64,000 bases of DNA, taken from NCBI RefSeq assembly GCF_012844305.1, contig NZ_JABANE010000016.1:40413-104412 (forward strand). Reading direction: 5' to 3'. Position numbers and translations under genes: made by a program. A model generated the notes under the pieces. That model saw only the letters and a program-made list of their open reading frames with translations, had not been told where the DNA came from and did no database searches. This DNA is from Flammeovirga aprica JL-4 (lineage in GTDB: Bacteria > Bacteroidota > Bacteroidia > Cytophagales > Flammeovirgaceae). This document shows positions 62,181 to 64,000 of this stretch, piece after piece (within the stretch, counting starts at the first letter, position 1; each line of letters starts with the position of its first letter).

Positions 62181-62317
62181 GTACACCATAGTTAAAACTA
62201 TGGGCAGGTGATAAAACAACCTAGTCAAGACTTAAGTCTTGAAGGTTGGAAACGGAGGCAACGCTTTAGTGTTGTCGGAGTAAATATCATCAGCCCATGA
62301 CTTCAGTCATGGTGCAC
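62181..62317 (-). mobile_element. 137-bp multi-hairpin (REPIN/MITE-like) element, family 1, copy 2
   Basis: Exactly the length of 36472-36608 and inverted relative to it. The ends are GTACACC (62181) and GGTGCAC (62317), each a hairpin (CCATAGTT/AACTATGG; CCATGACTTCAGTCATGG). The inner hairpin is CAAGACTTAAGTCTTG flanked by CAACC/GGTTG. The stretch 62318-62576 shows only a short hairpin (GCTTC/GAAGT near 62398) and no gene. Confidence 0.75.
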
Positions 62318-62576
62318 GATAATTTGTCTCTTTTTCATTCTAAAACCCTTTCTACATTAACTTTATCAGAGCGTTTCCAGTAGCCTCTTAGCCCTGCTTC
62401 GTGAAGTAAGAATTAATAGTGTAGTGTAACGAGCATTATTTCTATTCAAACTCTTTATTCTTAATTCTTCATTCTTCATTTTTTTATCTTAAATTTGTCC
62501 GGTTACTCCAATAATCACCTCGATTTTCATTGGTGTGGCCAAAAATTAATATAAGATCTTTTTGAGTCACATGGTA

Positions 62577-63851
62577 ATGAAAGAAATTTTGCTCAGTAAG
62601 GTAAGAGTATCAGACCCTTCCTCAACCTATCACAAACAAATTGTAAACATCCTTATTAAGGATGGTATCATCAACAAAATTTCCACTGAAAAAATCGATG
62701 CTTCCAATGCTGAAGTCATTGAAGGAAATGAGAAACTTTACGTTTCATTAGGTTGGTTTGATATGAGAGCAACTCTAAATGAGCCTGGTGAAGAATTCAA
62801 AGAAGATATTGCCTCTTTAGGAAAAGCAGCCGCTTTTGGTGGTTTTACAGACGTTGCCACTCTACCAAACACATCTCCAGTTATTCAATCCAAAGAAAGC
62901 ATTCATTTCGTTAAGCAAATGAGCACTTTTTCTGCAGTTCAAATCCATCCTATGGGTGCTTTGACAAAAGACTGTAAAGGAGAAGAGATGAATGAGGTGA
63001 AAGACATGCATGATGCCGGTGCTGTAGCGTTTACAGATGGCGTAAAATCATCTTGGCACCTTGGCGTTATCAAAAGAGCCTTGATGTACATGCAATTGTT
63101 TGATGGTTTGATGATCGAAAAAGCAGATGAGAAAACGCTGAACAACGACGGTCATATGAACGAAGGTATTCCATCTACATTGATGGGAACAAGAGGTATT
63201 CCAAACGTAGCGGAGTGGTTAGCCATCCAAAAAATCATCTCATTGTTGACTTACACAGACGGCAGAGTACACTTTGCCAATATCTCAACACCTGAGTCAG
63301 TAGACATCATCCGTAAAGCAAAAGCAGAAGGGTTAAAAGTAACATGTGATATTGCTGCTCATCAAGTAGCCTTCACAGACGAAGATTTAGCCTCTTTTGA
63401 TACTAACTTAAAAGTAAATCCTCCATTCCGATCTCAAAAAGATATTGACGCTCTTTGGGAAGGAATCAAAGACGGTACAATCGATGCGATTGTTTCTTCA
63501 CACACTCCTCAAGATACGGAGTCAAAACGTTTAGAATTTGATTTAGCAGATTTCGGTATCATCGGTTTAGAAACAGCTTTCGCATCTATCGTTTCTAACT
63601 TACCAAAAGAGATTGATGTAGATACAATTATTGAGAAGTTGACAACAAATCCTCGTCAAATCTTGAAGGTAGAACAAGCACCAATCGCAGAAGGTAGCAA
63701 AGCAGTATTAACAATCTTCGATCCTAAAGCTACATGGACATTTGCTGAAAGTGATATCCAATCAAAATCAAATAATACACCATTCGTAGGAAAAGAATTA
63801 AAAGGTAAAGCCGTAGCGATTGTCAATAAAGGGCAATTGGTGAAGGCTTAG
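62577..63851 (+). CDS. Dihydroorotase homologue lacking the HxH metal motif
   Basis: The protein has 424 residues from the ATG at 62577 (the frame is open to a TTG at 62562). It has the amidohydrolase TIM-barrel sequence of dihydroorotase: KEDIASLGKAAAFGGFTDVA, TLPNTSPVI and IVSSHTPQDTESKRLEFDLA. The N-terminal metal motif D-x-H-x-H-x-R is replaced by DMRATLNEP (Asp62, Arg64, Thr66), so the binuclear zinc site cannot form normally. Inactive dihydroorotase homologues (PyrC' or PyrX type) are known to support aspartate transcarbamoylase structurally in some bacteria. Similar sequences are typical in Bacteroidota. An active dihydroorotase should exist elsewhere in the genome. Confidence 0.85.
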   Translation: MKEILLSKVRVSDPSSTYHKQIVNILIKDGIINKISTEKIDASNAEVIEGNEKLYVSLGWFDMRATLNEPGEEFKEDIASLGKAAAFGGFTDVATLPNTSPVIQSKESIHFVKQMSTFSAVQIHPMGALTKDCKGEEMNEVKDMHDAGAVAFTDGVKSSWHLGVIKRALMYMQLFDGLMIEKADEKTLNNDGHMNEGIPSTLMGTRGIPNVAEWLAIQKIISLLTYTDGRVHFANISTPESVDIIRKAKAEGLKVTCDIAAHQVAFTDEDLASFDTNLKVNPPFRSQKDIDALWEGIKDGTIDAIVSSHTPQDTESKRLEFDLADFGIIGLETAFASIVSNLPKEIDVDTIIEKLTTNPRQILKVEQAPIAEGSKAVLTIFDPKATWTFAESDIQSKSNNTPFVGKELKGKAVAIVNKGQLVKA

Positions 63852-63874
63852 GACTTTTATTATTATAAATGATG

Positions 63875-63920
63875 AACACCATCATGAATATCTTTTTGAG
63901 GTATTTGTGGTGGTGTTTTT
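63875..63920 (+). terminator. Terminator after the dihydroorotase homologue
   Basis: AACACCA (63875-63881) pairs with TGGTGTT (63911-63917), then T residues. The loop is long. The last about 80 bases of the window show no gene. Confidence 0.65.
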
Positions 63921-64000
63921 ATTATGAAATAAGTATTGAGACATTTTAAAGTATAACTAAAAATGAGCTTTTGAAAATTGAAGAAACAACTGTTTACCAA

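Overview
The window looks like part of the chromosome of a Bacteroidota bacterium, most likely of the order Cytophagales (a Flammeovirga-like marine lineage is my guess). The evidence is an AT-rich genome with almost no Shine-Dalgarno sequences, promoters of the TTTG-N19-20-TAnnTTTG type, a 2502-residue secreted protease ending in a type IX secretion sorting domain, head-GIN (DUF2807) and BatD-type envelope proteins, an OlsF-type bifunctional acyltransferase, CreD, and stand-alone MnmD. There are no rRNA genes, CRISPR arrays, prophage genes or transposase genes. All mobile-looking DNA is short and non-autonomous.

Layout. 1-0.9 kb: the end of an RluA-type pseudouridine synthase gene, then an intergenic stretch dense in DnaA boxes (candidate oriC). 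0.9-6 kb: a head-GIN lipoprotein, then a locus of a membrane protein, a winged-helix regulator, a 32-codon ORF, a radical SAM protein and CreD. Three copies of the palindrome ACTTTG-N5-CAAAGT precede members of this locus. 6-11.7 kb: OlsF, a flavin reductase, a ComA-like synthase and a TPR protein. 11.8-17.1 kb: a minus-strand exopolysaccharide operon (Wza-like, Wzc-like kinase, PHP-type phosphatase, SDR). 17.2-27.5 kb: DsbD, DUF4286, Hpt protein, QueG, BatD, a lipoprotein, Era and RecQ. 27.5-31 kb: a candidate small RNA, a response regulator, a TPR protein and an Hpt-like protein. 31.3-32 kb: a five-tRNA operon Gly-Leu-Gly-Leu-Gly made by tandem duplication. 32-37 kb: a PpiD/SurA-like foldase, MnmD, NadD and two decayed genes around a short hairpin element. 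37-42 kb: class I fumarase, acyl-CoA dehydrogenase and a cyclase. 42.7-52 kb: the giant subtilase and an ECF sigma operon. 52-60 kb: a hybrid sensor kinase, a response regulator fused to a Schlafen AlbA_2 domain, a methyltransferase, a RecD-like helicase and an ABC permease. 60-64 kb: QueA, a STAS/HATPase partner-switch pair and a dihydroorotase homologue without its HxH metal motif.

Themes. Several genes serve tRNA or rRNA modification (RluA-type, QueG, QueA, MnmD). Several serve envelope function and secretion (DsbD, BatD, CreD, PpiD-like, OlsF, EPS export). Signalling parts are scattered: two small Hpt-type proteins, a single-domain receiver, a long hybrid kinase with an AlbA_2 response regulator, an ECF sigma factor and a partner switch. 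Two families of short non-autonomous elements (137 bp and 160 bp, two copies each, in opposite orientations) sit in intergenic DNA. One of them separates the fumarase gene from its terminator.
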